The notes beneath the pieces are model-generated. The model did not search any database and was not told the origin of the DNA. It saw nothing but the letters and a program-made list of their open reading frames with translations. 59,393 bases of DNA from Aequoribacter sp003520285 (GTDB taxonomy: Bacteria; Pseudomonadota; Gammaproteobacteria; Pseudomonadales; Halieaceae), in assembly GCA_963966765.1 (NCBI GenBank), contig CAXAAR010000004.1:1-59393 (forward strand), written 5' to 3'. Made by a program: the position numbers and the translations under genes. Of the stretch, positions 35,093-42,896 are shown piece by piece (positions within the stretch are counted from its first letter, which is position 1; the number at the start of each line of letters is the position of its first letter).

Positions 35093-36607
35093 ATGAGTCG
35101 TCCCGTTTCATCCCTCTTGCATGCACCGACGCAGCCCCACATCGCGATCCCCAAGGCGCTCTATCATACTGGCCCTTGCGCGGTTCTCACGGTCGTTTTC
35201 CACGCTGATCCGACTCTTCTGGGCGCTCGCCTGTGGATTGCTAAAGCCTCTGAATCAAGCGTTTTAGGGCGGGGTTCTGAGTTTACTTCGATCGCGGGAA
35301 AATCCTGCCAGCCGCTGATGCAGACGACGATTTCACGTGAGATTGCGTATTTGCAGGTGCAAGAGGATAGACTCGAGTTGACCCACCGGGCAGGCGCGAG
35401 CGCTCTCACGCTCAATACGCGAGAGAGCCGCGGTGGTGACATCACCTCATTCGAACTTTCGGCAGCTACACACCACAGTATCGTGATTTCGCACTCCATT
35501 GTCCTCTGTCTGTCTGGCAATGTGACCACAGAGTCAGATGACCAAATTTGCCCCGATTTAATTGGGGTTAGTGAACCCATCCGAAGTTTACAGCGACGTG
35601 TGCAGCAAATAGCGCAAAGCCCTCATGATGTTCTGATTACGGGTCCTACTGGTGCTGGGAAAGAGGTGGTCGCGCGCGCAATCCATCGGCTCGGCACTCG
35701 CCGAACACGTCCGTTTGTTGCGATCAATGTGGCTGCCATACCCGACTCCTTGGCACCTGCGCTGTTGTTTGGCTCTGAAAAAGGGGTGTTTACCGGCGCA
35801 CAACGCCGGCGAGATGGTTTTTTTCAAAATGCGCAGGGCGGCACCTTGTTTCTTGATGAGATGGGTGACGCCTCAGCGAGTCTGCAGGCGCAATTGTTGC
35901 GGGTGTTGCAAGAGCGTCAAGCTCAGGTCGTAGGGGGTGAGCTGGTGCCGCTCGACGTGCGAGTGCTCGCGGCGACCGAGCTACCTCTGAATTTACAGGA
36001 TGTGCCCTTTCGTCAGGCCCTGCTCCATCGTTTGTCTCAACAACGTATCGAAGTACCGCCCTTAAGTGCGCATCCAGACGATTTGGGTGTGCTCGCGAGG
36101 CATCGTCTGATGACCGAGCAAGATCAGCCATGGATCGCGCCAGCAGGCCCGCAAGGGCTTGCGGCGTGGGCTTCCATTTTTGCGCATGCGATCCATTACC
36201 CGTGGCCCGGTAACGTCAGAGAGTTTTATGCTGTTCTGGGTCAGGCGTGTTTGACGCCAGAGTTGCCAGACTTTCCACCACAACTCCTCGCGGCTCCAGC
36301 CTTAGAGTCCGAACCGCTGGCCGCTGAGAGATTACGTGCAGAACCCTACAGCGACGACACCTTTTTGGCGCTGGCCGAATCACTTGATTACTCAGCAAGT
36401 GCTATAGCACGGCAGGTTGGGTGCTCTCGACAGTCCGTTTATCGGCGCTATCAAGCACTCGGTATACCCAGCATCAATGAGCTTGATGTTCTTACTGTTC
36501 AACGCGCCCTGACCCAACATGATGGTGAACTGCGACTCGTGGCCAAAGCCCTGCGGGTGTCTTACCGAGCATTATTTCGTGCTGATGCCTTGGGGAAATT
36601 TCGGTGA
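35093..36607 (+). CDS. FHA-domain sigma-54-type transcriptional activator
   Basis: 504 residues. An FHA phosphothreonine-binding domain spans about 45-140, with the expected G59-R60 and S81-R82 pairs (SSVLGRGSEF; TTISREIAYL). The AAA+ domain (about 155-390) has Walker A GPTGAGKE (184-191), the sigma-54 contact loop as GVFTGA (231-236, usually GAFTGA), Walker B TLFLDEMGDA and the WPGNVREF motif. The C-terminus has a Fis-like helix-turn-helix (about 433-455) and a second similar segment (about 479-497). I chose the ATG at 35093 because upstream sequence lies inside ampE and is Cys/Arg-rich in a non-protein-like way. Its stop overlaps the kinase start (GTGA). FHA domains suggest control by the adjacent kinase rather than a two-component phosphorelay. 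Confidence 0.88.
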   Translation: MSRPVSSLLHAPTQPHIAIPKALYHTGPCAVLTVVFHADPTLLGARLWIAKASESSVLGRGSEFTSIAGKSCQPLMQTTISREIAYLQVQEDRLELTHRAGASALTLNTRESRGGDITSFELSAATHHSIVISHSIVLCLSGNVTTESDDQICPDLIGVSEPIRSLQRRVQQIAQSPHDVLITGPTGAGKEVVARAIHRLGTRRTRPFVAINVAAIPDSLAPALLFGSEKGVFTGAQRRRDGFFQNAQGGTLFLDEMGDASASLQAQLLRVLQERQAQVVGGELVPLDVRVLAATELPLNLQDVPFRQALLHRLSQQRIEVPPLSAHPDDLGVLARHRLMTEQDQPWIAPAGPQGLAAWASIFAHAIHYPWPGNVREFYAVLGQACLTPELPDFPPQLLAAPALESEPLAAERLRAEPYSDDTFLALAESLDYSASAIARQVGCSRQSVYRRYQALGIPSINELDVLTVQRALTQHDGELRLVAKALRVSYRALFRADALGKFR

Positions 36608-38004
36608 AGTGGGGGCCTTACACGCTGCAGTCTATTTTGCATGAGGGTGGTGAGGGCACCACTATTTTCGGGTTCAGAGACTCAGAGCAACTGGCGCTAA
36701 AATTTCGCTGGCGTACTGGCGAGATGAGCACGACAAAGTTTCGGCGTTTGCAGCGTTTGGCGACGCACTCACAACACTTTCCGAGCCTGAAACACTGGTA
36801 TTGCCTGCCGAATGCGCAAGTGACGGTGAGTGATTATCTGGCGGGCGTAGATGTAAGGGAACTGATAGCAGATTCGGCGGTTGATTTAGTGATGAGGCTT
36901 TCAATCATCAGGCAGCTGTTATCTGCACTCGATGTGTGTCATGAGCATGGTTTCATTCACGCTGATTTGCACTCAGGTAATCTTCGTGTGACCCGATCCG
37001 GACGACTCGTCGTGCTGGATATCGAGGGCATGATCGATCGCTCAGATCGGCAGCTGCCGCAGACGGTTCGCAGTTGGGTCAATCCCAACGCAATGACGCC
37101 AGAACAGTATGCTGGCAAGGGTGTCTCACCCGCTACGGATGGCTTTGCCGCGGTGAGTGTAATCGCTGAACTCTTAACGGGGTATTCTTGGGTGACCTCC
37201 GACCGAGGTCTGATGCCTCACATGATGCGTCGACCCGAGTTGCCGGATGCTGAGCTATGGACTTGGCTGCCGGTCGATCAGCGCAGCGACTGGCGATCTC
37301 GGTTACAGCGGTGGTGGGACGTGAACGCATCCGCTCGACCGGGCTCTTTGCGAGATCTTCGGGGGCTGATCGACTCGTTAATACCTGATCCACGCGCCTC
37401 GCAGATAAGGCTTGCAGCGAGGATTAACGAACTCGTCTCAGAGCCAAAAAATCAGCCATTGCGGTGTCTGCTGCCAGATTTTGAGACAAAGAGTGGGTCT
37501 CGAAAACCCTCACGGATGCCCCCGCATTGCAGACTTATGGCATTTTTTCTGTTGGTGGTCGCTGGTGTAAGTGTCTCGAAGATATGGTTGATAGTTCCCA
37601 GTAGCCCTATCGTTGCACCAACCATTCAGTGGGTCTTTCATGACGCCGAGGGACTCACAATTCCACGATTGCATACTCAGGCACTGGTGACTCGCTGGCG
37701 AACTTGTATTAGCCTTGCAACAAACCAACGGCGCTTGGGTGCGGTCGAGTGGCAGCAGTCTGCGCGGTTTGTGCCTCCTGCATCGATCTTGTTGCAGCCC
37801 GTTGTTGAGTGCGGTGGCAAGTACTGTTTTCTGCGGCTGATGGGTAGCGCTCCGACTGGTGCCGCACAGGATTTCCAACCGATCTCCCTAAGTGCCCCGC
37901 TGGAGCGCTGGCATAAAAGCCTTGGTTGGTTCGCAAATTCATCGGGAACCGATGCTCACGTATCCTTATTCGTTAACGAGACGTGTGCACGAAATAAATC
38001 GTAG
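36604..38004 (+). CDS. Membrane-anchored Ser/Thr protein kinase-like protein
   Basis: 466 residues, GTG start coupled to the preceding activator gene. The cytoplasmic kinase-like domain (about 1-260) has a glycine-rich loop (HEGGEGTTIF, 13-22), lysine K33 (LALKF), HADLHSGN (119-126) in place of HRDxxxxN, DIEG (139-142) in place of DFG and TPEQ (165-168) in place of APE. All key polar residues (K33, D121, N126, D139) remain, so activity is plausible. One membrane segment at about 310-331 precedes a roughly 135-residue domain predicted outside the cytoplasm, with four cysteines and no match I recognise. It probably senses an envelope signal and phosphorylates the FHA activator; that is inference. 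The 3' end overlaps the convergent panE by 49 bases. Confidence 0.85.
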   Translation: MKWGPYTLQSILHEGGEGTTIFGFRDSEQLALKFRWRTGEMSTTKFRRLQRLATHSQHFPSLKHWYCLPNAQVTVSDYLAGVDVRELIADSAVDLVMRLSIIRQLLSALDVCHEHGFIHADLHSGNLRVTRSGRLVVLDIEGMIDRSDRQLPQTVRSWVNPNAMTPEQYAGKGVSPATDGFAAVSVIAELLTGYSWVTSDRGLMPHMMRRPELPDAELWTWLPVDQRSDWRSRLQRWWDVNASARPGSLRDLRGLIDSLIPDPRASQIRLAARINELVSEPKNQPLRCLLPDFETKSGSRKPSRMPPHCRLMAFFLLVVAGVSVSKIWLIVPSSPIVAPTIQWVFHDAEGLTIPRLHTQALVTRWRTCISLATNQRRLGAVEWQQSARFVPPASILLQPVVECGGKYCFLRLMGSAPTGAAQDFQPISLSAPLERWHKSLGWFANSSGTDAHVSLFVNETCARNKS

Positions 38005-38864
38005 AGCTGGGTTAAGTTTGGTACCGCCAGTTGGTGCTCGCCAGCATACCGAAGCCAAGGTTTCAGAATAAACTCGATTTCCGTGGGTCGGTGTTGCGCT
38101 GCGTCTTGATTCATCGATGATCGATTTTGCGAGGTCTGCCGAATCACTCGCCAGCACTCTTGATTGAAGGTTTGTGCGATCTCGGCGAACCCTTGGTGCG
38201 CCAATAGCATGGTCAGTTCGTCAATTAAGTCTTGCGTCTGAGCGGAGTGGCGTTCCAGTTCCAGGTCACCGTTGAGGCAGTTATGCAGGGCTGTTAAAGG
38301 ATTAATGACCGCGTTGACAGCCAGTTTCTGCCACCGGTAAGGTTCGATATCGACGATCCAAGAGCTGCCAGGCACCGCTGCTTGAAACCTGCCAAACCAG
38401 TCCGGCTCGGCACCCGGCCCCAGCCGCAGTTGACCCTGTCCGGCTTGCACCACCTCATAGTCATCCACACGATAGGCGCCACTGGTGTTCAAGCCAAATA
38501 AGAGGCGCGCACCCTGAATAAGCGGTGTTAGATTTGCTCGGTCGATCATACCGTTGTTGACCAAGATCACCTCGCTGGATTCATTGAGTCTATGGGAAAT
38601 ATCAGCGAGAGCCTGGGTGACATGGAAGCTCTTGGTGCACACAAGAAGGCGGCGTATTGGGTCGTTGTGGCTTGGATCTGTCGCGGCAATGGCATAACGT
38701 TTGATGTCGCCTTGCAGCGAGTGGACGGTGTGCTCAGTGGCTAGCGTGCGCCCGGTCCTTGGCAAGACTGCCACGCTCAACCCAGCCGCCTGCAATTGGC
38801 CATGCAGTAACTGTCCTACTGCGCCAAATCCGATGATGTGCCAATCTATGGCTGTCTTAATCAT
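37956..38864 (-). CDS. panE: 2-dehydropantoate 2-reductase family protein
   Basis: 302 residues. The N-terminal NADPH-binding loop is GFGAVG (12-17). The catalytic-lysine segment WQKLAVNAVINPLTAL and the C-terminal NRSSMNQDAAQHRPTEIEFI match ketopantoate reductase, which makes pantoate for coenzyme A. The same gene in Salmonella was named apbA because mutants need thiamin under some conditions. It starts six bases after the thiamin-kinase-like gene and is the last gene of the TPP-riboswitch operon, an unusual place for panE. A paralogue with another role cannot be excluded. Its end overlaps the kinase gene. Confidence 0.87.
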   Translation of the reverse strand: MIKTAIDWHIIGFGAVGQLLHGQLQAAGLSVAVLPRTGRTLATEHTVHSLQGDIKRYAIAATDPSHNDPIRRLLVCTKSFHVTQALADISHRLNESSEVILVNNGMIDRANLTPLIQGARLLFGLNTSGAYRVDDYEVVQAGQGQLRLGPGAEPDWFGRFQAAVPGSSWIVDIEPYRWQKLAVNAVINPLTALHNCLNGDLELERHSAQTQDLIDELTMLLAHQGFAEIAQTFNQECWRVIRQTSQNRSSMNQDAAQHRPTEIEFILKPWLRYAGEHQLAVPNLTQLYDLFRAHVSLTNKDT

Positions 38865-38870
38865 ATCCTG

Positions 38871-39722
38871 TCACCGACCCGCAATGATCGGCTGATCTGT
38901 CAAAGTTATCGCATCATAGACTGTATTACCGGTTGCTGTCGCGGCCGTCCACAGAGCCAGCAGCTGGGTATACACGTCGATAAAGGCGGACAGTGTCTCA
39001 AGCTCCTTTGCGGAAGGGCTTCGCCGCCAGTACTGAGCCAGCAAACTGCGGCGCTTCTCGGCTGGCAATTGCTCGGTTTGGCAGAGAATGGCTAAATCCC
39101 ACCAGCGCGGCGCAACGCAGGCATACTCCCAGTCGATAACAACACATCGACCCCTTGGGTTACGCAGAACGTTGCTCACAGAGTAGTCACCATGGCTAAA
39201 AACGGCGTCATGCTGATGCGCCGCAAAGAGTGCTTCTGCCCATCGGGTCAAGTTATGTTGTTGCTGAGTCTCCCACGGTTGCTTCGGAGCACGGTCAAAC
39301 CAATAGTTCATTGCATGGGTGATATTGAGTCGAGGCGCTGTCTGCGGCAGCGCATGAACGGCCCTGAGTGTAGTGGTAGCGTCCCGCCAACTGATCACAG
39401 AGGGCTTAAGGTAAGGCATCAATAGGGCTTGGTTGTTCCAGTCGCTCGCCAGAATCGACGGGCTCAGACCATGCGCAGCAGCGATCATGTGCTGGCTGAT
39501 TTCTCGATCAAAGCCCCGGTTGCGCTGTTTAATGCGGGGCCAGCGCGCGAGTACAACTTCGCCGTTCACCTCTGCGGTAGCGGTATAGTGGCGCGAGCCA
39601 ACATTGCCATAGCACCAGTCTGTCTGTACAGACGATGACAGCGTTGCGGATCCTGTCGTCACCCAGGATTGTGTCAGAGCGTCGACGATGTCGAGATCTG
39701 AAGGTGATAGCGTGATCGCCAT
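38871..39722 (-). CDS. APH/choline-kinase-fold phosphotransferase, probable thiamin kinase
   Basis: 283 residues with an aminoglycoside-phosphotransferase fold. The catalytic loop is HGDYSVSN (177-184) and the metal-binding motif DWEYA (197-201). The usual beta-3 lysine may be replaced by R60 (VVLARW). Lying in a TPP-riboswitch operon between pnuT and panE, it most likely phosphorylates imported thiamin, as ThiK does in E. coli. Sequence alone would also allow choline or another small alcohol as substrate. Its start overlaps the pnuT 3' end by 49 bases. Confidence 0.78.
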   Translation of the reverse strand: MAITLSPSDLDIVDALTQSWVTTGSATLSSSVQTDWCYGNVGSRHYTATAEVNGEVVLARWPRIKQRNRGFDREISQHMIAAAHGLSPSILASDWNNQALLMPYLKPSVISWRDATTTLRAVHALPQTAPRLNITHAMNYWFDRAPKQPWETQQQHNLTRWAEALFAAHQHDAVFSHGDYSVSNVLRNPRGRCVVIDWEYACVAPRWWDLAILCQTEQLPAEKRRSLLAQYWRRSPSAKELETLSAFIDVYTQLLALWTAATATGNTVYDAITLTDQPIIAGR

Positions 39723-40261
39723 TCTCGATATCCTAATACCGCCAAAATACAGTACAGACCAAATAGGCCTGTGGTCACCCAGAGCTCGCTATTGGCATAA
39801 AGCACCATAGACGCGATATCGACCACAATCCAGTACAACCAATTTTCAAGAATTTTGAAAGCGACCATCACGGTGGTGATGATTGCGCCCCAAGTCGTGA
39901 ATGAATCGAGGTAAGGCTGATTGGCGTTAGTGGAATTCTCTAGCAAAGCGCCGCTGAGCAGACTCAAGAGTAGGACGCTCACAATAATAGCCCCGTGGAC
40001 TCTGAGGCTTAGGGTTTGTATTTGCCGCGGTGAGCTGGTGCGATGACCTCGCCACTGGCGCCAGCCAATAAAGGCCATCGCAATATAATAGAGCTGCAAA
40101 GCGCTTTCCATCCATAGCTGGGCCTGCCAGAATAACCACAGGAAGAGCACGGTACTGATCAAAGCCATCAACCAGCAGGCAATGTGCTCCCTCATGGCGA
40201 GCACTAAATAAGCCAGTCCAAATCCAACGGCTATCCATTCTATTGCGCCAGCGACTGTCAT
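39674..40261 (-). CDS. pnuT: PnuC-family transporter, probable thiamin transporter PnuT
   Basis: 195-residue membrane protein of the PnuC family with about seven hydrophobic segments. Recognisable pieces are EWIAVGFGLAYLVLAMRE, ALQLYYIAMAFIGWRQWRG and the late LENWLYWIVVDIASMVLY. PnuC itself carries nicotinamide riboside, while members under TPP riboswitches (PnuT) carry thiamin by facilitated diffusion and depend on intracellular phosphorylation for trapping. The kinase-like gene next to it would provide that step. It follows the thiamin-binding gene directly. Confidence 0.87.
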   Translation of the reverse strand: MTVAGAIEWIAVGFGLAYLVLAMREHIACWLMALISTVLFLWLFWQAQLWMESALQLYYIAMAFIGWRQWRGHRTSSPRQIQTLSLRVHGAIIVSVLLLSLLSGALLENSTNANQPYLDSFTTWGAIITTVMVAFKILENWLYWIVVDIASMVLYANSELWVTTGLFGLYCILAVLGYREWRSRYHLQISTSSTL

Positions 40262-40519
40262 TTAAGCGGCATCAAGATGGAAGTCGCCGGGGATGAATTT
40301 AGCGACTAAAACCTGCTTGCCCGCGCTCTCATAGCTGGCTTGCAGTACTTGATGGACTGCCTCCGTAACGGCTTTGGATTGCCCGCTGATTTGGGTGCTC
40401 ATCGAATTCTTACGTATCACCAGCCCAGTGCAGCGCTCGAGGTCATTTATGAAGGTCTGGACTACCTCGATGTAGCCTTCGGTCAGAGGGTAAAGGCTTA
40501 ATTCCGCAGTCAACTGCAT
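40262..40519 (-). CDS. MTH1187/YkoF-type thiamin-binding protein
   Basis: Small protein of 85 residues. The sequence AELSLYPLTEGYIEVVQTFI, VIRKNSMSTQISG and a final KFIPGDFHLD fit the MTH1187/YkoF (thiamin-binding, ferredoxin-like fold) family. The start chosen has GGAGAG eight bases upstream; the open frame continues 150 bases into the TonB-receptor gene but is not family-like there. Cytoplasmic, no signal peptide. It may bind thiamin or its pyrimidine moiety after uptake. It ends where pnuT begins. Confidence 0.75.
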   Translation of the reverse strand: MQLTAELSLYPLTEGYIEVVQTFINDLERCTGLVIRKNSMSTQISGQSKAVTEAVHQVLQASYESAGKQVLVAKFIPGDFHLDAA

Positions 40520-40529
40520 CGGCACTCTC

Positions 40530-42638
40530 CTAAAATGTATAGTCGACCGACACACCAAACGTTCTGGGGGCGTCGAACTGATAGTAGGATTCAGTGGCAT
40601 AGCATTGCGAGAGATCGACGAGACAAGCTCTGGGATCATTGCCAAAACTACCGAATCCGCGGACGGCAACGGTCTGATCAGTGACGTTTTTAGCCCAAGC
40701 GACCAAGCGCCATTGGTTCATTGCATAAGTCAGTGAGGTGTTGACCCGTTCAAAGCGATCCGATCCTGTTTCATGTCGGTCCGAAAAATAGTGGCCATCA
40801 CGCGCTTCAAGGTCGGCTGCGATAGTCCAGTGAGGCGCGGGTTGCCAGTGAACGGATGCAGCATACTGGAATCGTGGTGCTTGAGCCTGATCGCGACCAG
40901 CCAGATCACGTCCGTCGGCATTGATGTAGCGGTCGAATTTGGCATTGAGAATGCCGACCGAGCCGGTCATTGTGAGGGTGGGGTGCAAGGTCCACCGCAG
41001 TTCTGACTCCAGCCCTCGGTTATAGCTTTCAGCGGCATTGTTGATGTAATCGATAAACTGCGTACTGCCATCTGCGCGGGGCAATACCAGAGAGCCTTTG
41101 ACTTGCTGATCGGAGCGATCCATCACAAAAACAGTCGTCATCCAAGTGATTCCACTCTCTGGCCAAACACTCCGTAGACCTAGCTCCGTATTCCAGAGGG
41201 TCTCTGCATCGAAGACTTGCTGTTGCTGTAAGCGCTCGCGTTCGCTGGTCGTTAGTGCTGTTGCCATTGATGCCAGCACGGCACTGTTGACGCCTCCCGC
41301 ACGATAGCCTCGGCTCATGGCTAAATAAACTCTGTGCGTATCGTTGAGCTGCCATTGCAAAGCTAGCTTGCCACTGGTGAAGCCGTCATCGGTGCTATTT
41401 TGGAGCTGCGCGTTGTCGGAATAGTCCGCGTCTCGAGCCTCATAACGCGCGCCAATTTGCGCCTCTACGGTCGGCGTTATCTGATAATCCCATTGTCCGT
41501 AGAACGCGGTGTAGTCGGTTTGATAATCGCTGCTGAAAGGCTCTGCCAAGTAGGTGTAGTTGCGATCGAGCCGTTCTTGGTTGCGGCGGTGGTAGAGGCC
41601 AAGCAGCCATTGCGAATCACCAGTGTCGGGCCGGTAGGCAAGGCTCCAGTCAGCTTCTACACTGTCGTAATCGCGAGCGTATTGATCGAATGAGCTATAT
41701 TCAAATCCCGGTGCAATCCCAACATAGGACCAGTCCTCGTCAAAGCTGTAGAGGGTTGAGCTGCGGGCGGAGTTCAACTGGATCTGGGTTTCAAACTGGC
41801 CAATGTCTTGAGTGTGCCGAAGCCACAGTGTATCGGTGGTTTGTTGATCTGAGCCGGGCTGATCAGACAGTGTCTTACGGCTGTTGTCGAGTGAAAAGGC
41901 GTCAAAGCCATTGTCGGCATCAAGCTGTGACCACCCAGCTTCGGTGAGTGAGTCATCGCGGTGCCAGCTTACTCTCAGTCGTATTTGTCGTTCATCGATG
42001 TTGTTGGTATCCGATCGACCCAAGTAGGTGTTGTCGATATAGCCATCGCTGACGTTGTGGCCAAGTACCAGCCGGTAGCGCATGTTCTCATTGAGCTCGC
42101 CGTTACTGATCCAGTGAGCAGCTCGAGTGCCGTAGTTGCCACTGCCAAATGACAGGGTATTTGCCGCTGTTTGGTCGGGCGCATGAGACCGCATCACAAT
42201 GAGGCCTGCAAGGGCATTGGCACCGTGGAGGGTTCCTTGAGGGCCCCGCAAGACCTCGACTTGCTCAATATCTAGCGTGCTAGCGGTTAGCCCCAGGCCG
42301 CTATAATCGACGCCATCGATCAGCAAGCCAACAGACGGATTAACGGGTTCTTGATACTGGCTGCGCTCGCCAATGCCGCGGATTTGAAAGAACCGACTGC
42401 GAGATGCGCCGCTCGAGGCGGTGACGTTGGGTATCTGACGCAGAAGATCTTCAAAGTGTGCTATGCCACCCTGGCGCAGATCATCAACACCGAGCACCGT
42501 AACGCTCGATGCCGTCTGCAGGAGTGGGGTGCTACCGTGCTCGGCGGTTACAATGATTTCCTCTAGTGACGATTGTGCTGAGGTATAGACGCTGAAGCCC
42601 AAAATAAGGCACAAGCTGGTGGGTCGAAGTGTTTTCAT
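40530..42638 (-). CDS. TonB-dependent outer-membrane receptor, probable thiamin receptor
   Basis: 702 residues. A signal peptide (about 1-22, ending near TSAQS) is followed by the TonB-box-like EEIIVTAE, the plug domain (about 35-150) with RQIPNVTASSGASRSRFFQIRG and VEVLRGPQGTLHGANALAGL, and a beta-barrel ending in aromatic F (GVSVDYTF). It is the first gene after the TPP riboswitch, so thiamin or a phosphate ester is the likely ligand; sequence alone would only say siderophore/vitamin-type receptor. The ribosome-binding site GGGAG is part of a hairpin at 42644-42676. Confidence 0.88.
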   Translation of the reverse strand: MKTLRPTSLCLILGFSVYTSAQSSLEEIIVTAEHGSTPLLQTASSVTVLGVDDLRQGGIAHFEDLLRQIPNVTASSGASRSRFFQIRGIGERSQYQEPVNPSVGLLIDGVDYSGLGLTASTLDIEQVEVLRGPQGTLHGANALAGLIVMRSHAPDQTAANTLSFGSGNYGTRAAHWISNGELNENMRYRLVLGHNVSDGYIDNTYLGRSDTNNIDERQIRLRVSWHRDDSLTEAGWSQLDADNGFDAFSLDNSRKTLSDQPGSDQQTTDTLWLRHTQDIGQFETQIQLNSARSSTLYSFDEDWSYVGIAPGFEYSSFDQYARDYDSVEADWSLAYRPDTGDSQWLLGLYHRRNQERLDRNYTYLAEPFSSDYQTDYTAFYGQWDYQITPTVEAQIGARYEARDADYSDNAQLQNSTDDGFTSGKLALQWQLNDTHRVYLAMSRGYRAGGVNSAVLASMATALTTSERERLQQQQVFDAETLWNTELGLRSVWPESGITWMTTVFVMDRSDQQVKGSLVLPRADGSTQFIDYINNAAESYNRGLESELRWTLHPTLTMTGSVGILNAKFDRYINADGRDLAGRDQAQAPRFQYAASVHWQPAPHWTIAADLEARDGHYFSDRHETGSDRFERVNTSLTYAMNQWRLVAWAKNVTDQTVAVRGFGSFGNDPRACLVDLSQCYATESYYQFDAPRTFGVSVDYTF

Positions 42639-42643
42639 AGTAA

Positions 42644-42676
42644 CTCCCGTATTGGCTGTAGCGCTAGATCCGGGAG
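42644..42676 (-). promoter_or_regulatory. Hairpin sequestering the receptor ribosome-binding site (riboswitch platform)
   Basis: On the minus strand CTCCCG pairs perfectly with CGGGAG, which contains the Shine-Dalgarno GGGAG six bases before the receptor ATG; the loop is 21 bases. CTTCTCC overlapping the first arm is also one mismatch from complementary to GGAAAAG at the 3' edge of the aptamer, so two alternative pairings are possible. This fits a translational OFF switch. No T-run is seen, which argues against termination control. Confidence 0.6.
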
Positions 42677-42706
42677 AAGGTGAGCAGTGGCATTGAGGTG
42701 CCGATA

Positions 42707-42787
42707 TACTTTTCCTACGCCGGTTCTAACCGGATCAGGTTCAAAGGGTTTACACGCGGTATCTCAGGCCGAAGCCACCCCTAAGCA
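42707..42787 (-). promoter_or_regulatory. TPP (thi-box) riboswitch aptamer
   Basis: The minus strand has the conserved core GGCCTGAGATACC, ACCCTTTGAACCTGATC and the CCGGTTAGAACCGG-CGTAGGAAA end of the thi-box. P1 can be drawn as TGCTT with AAGTA (one G-U pair). It lies 68 bases before the TonB-receptor start and probably turns the whole five-gene operon down when TPP is plentiful. Confidence 0.96.
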
Positions 42788-42842
42788 GAACGCAAGGTTA
42801 GGGCTTTTCTCGGGGCTTTGCAAGACACCGACGATGAAGCGC

Positions 42843-42871
42843 TTGGTTCTTGTCACTTCAAGGCTTAAACT
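42843..42871 (+). promoter_or_regulatory. Candidate sigma-70 promoter of carbonic anhydrase gene
   Basis: TTGGTT (42843-42848) and TAAACT (42866-42871) are separated by 17 bases, 26 bases before the ATG. Matches to consensus are 3/6 and 4/6, so this is a modest call. AAGAAGGA just before the gene is its ribosome-binding site. Confidence 0.3.
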
Positions 42872-42896
42872 AACCTCTACCTAAGAAGGATACTGT

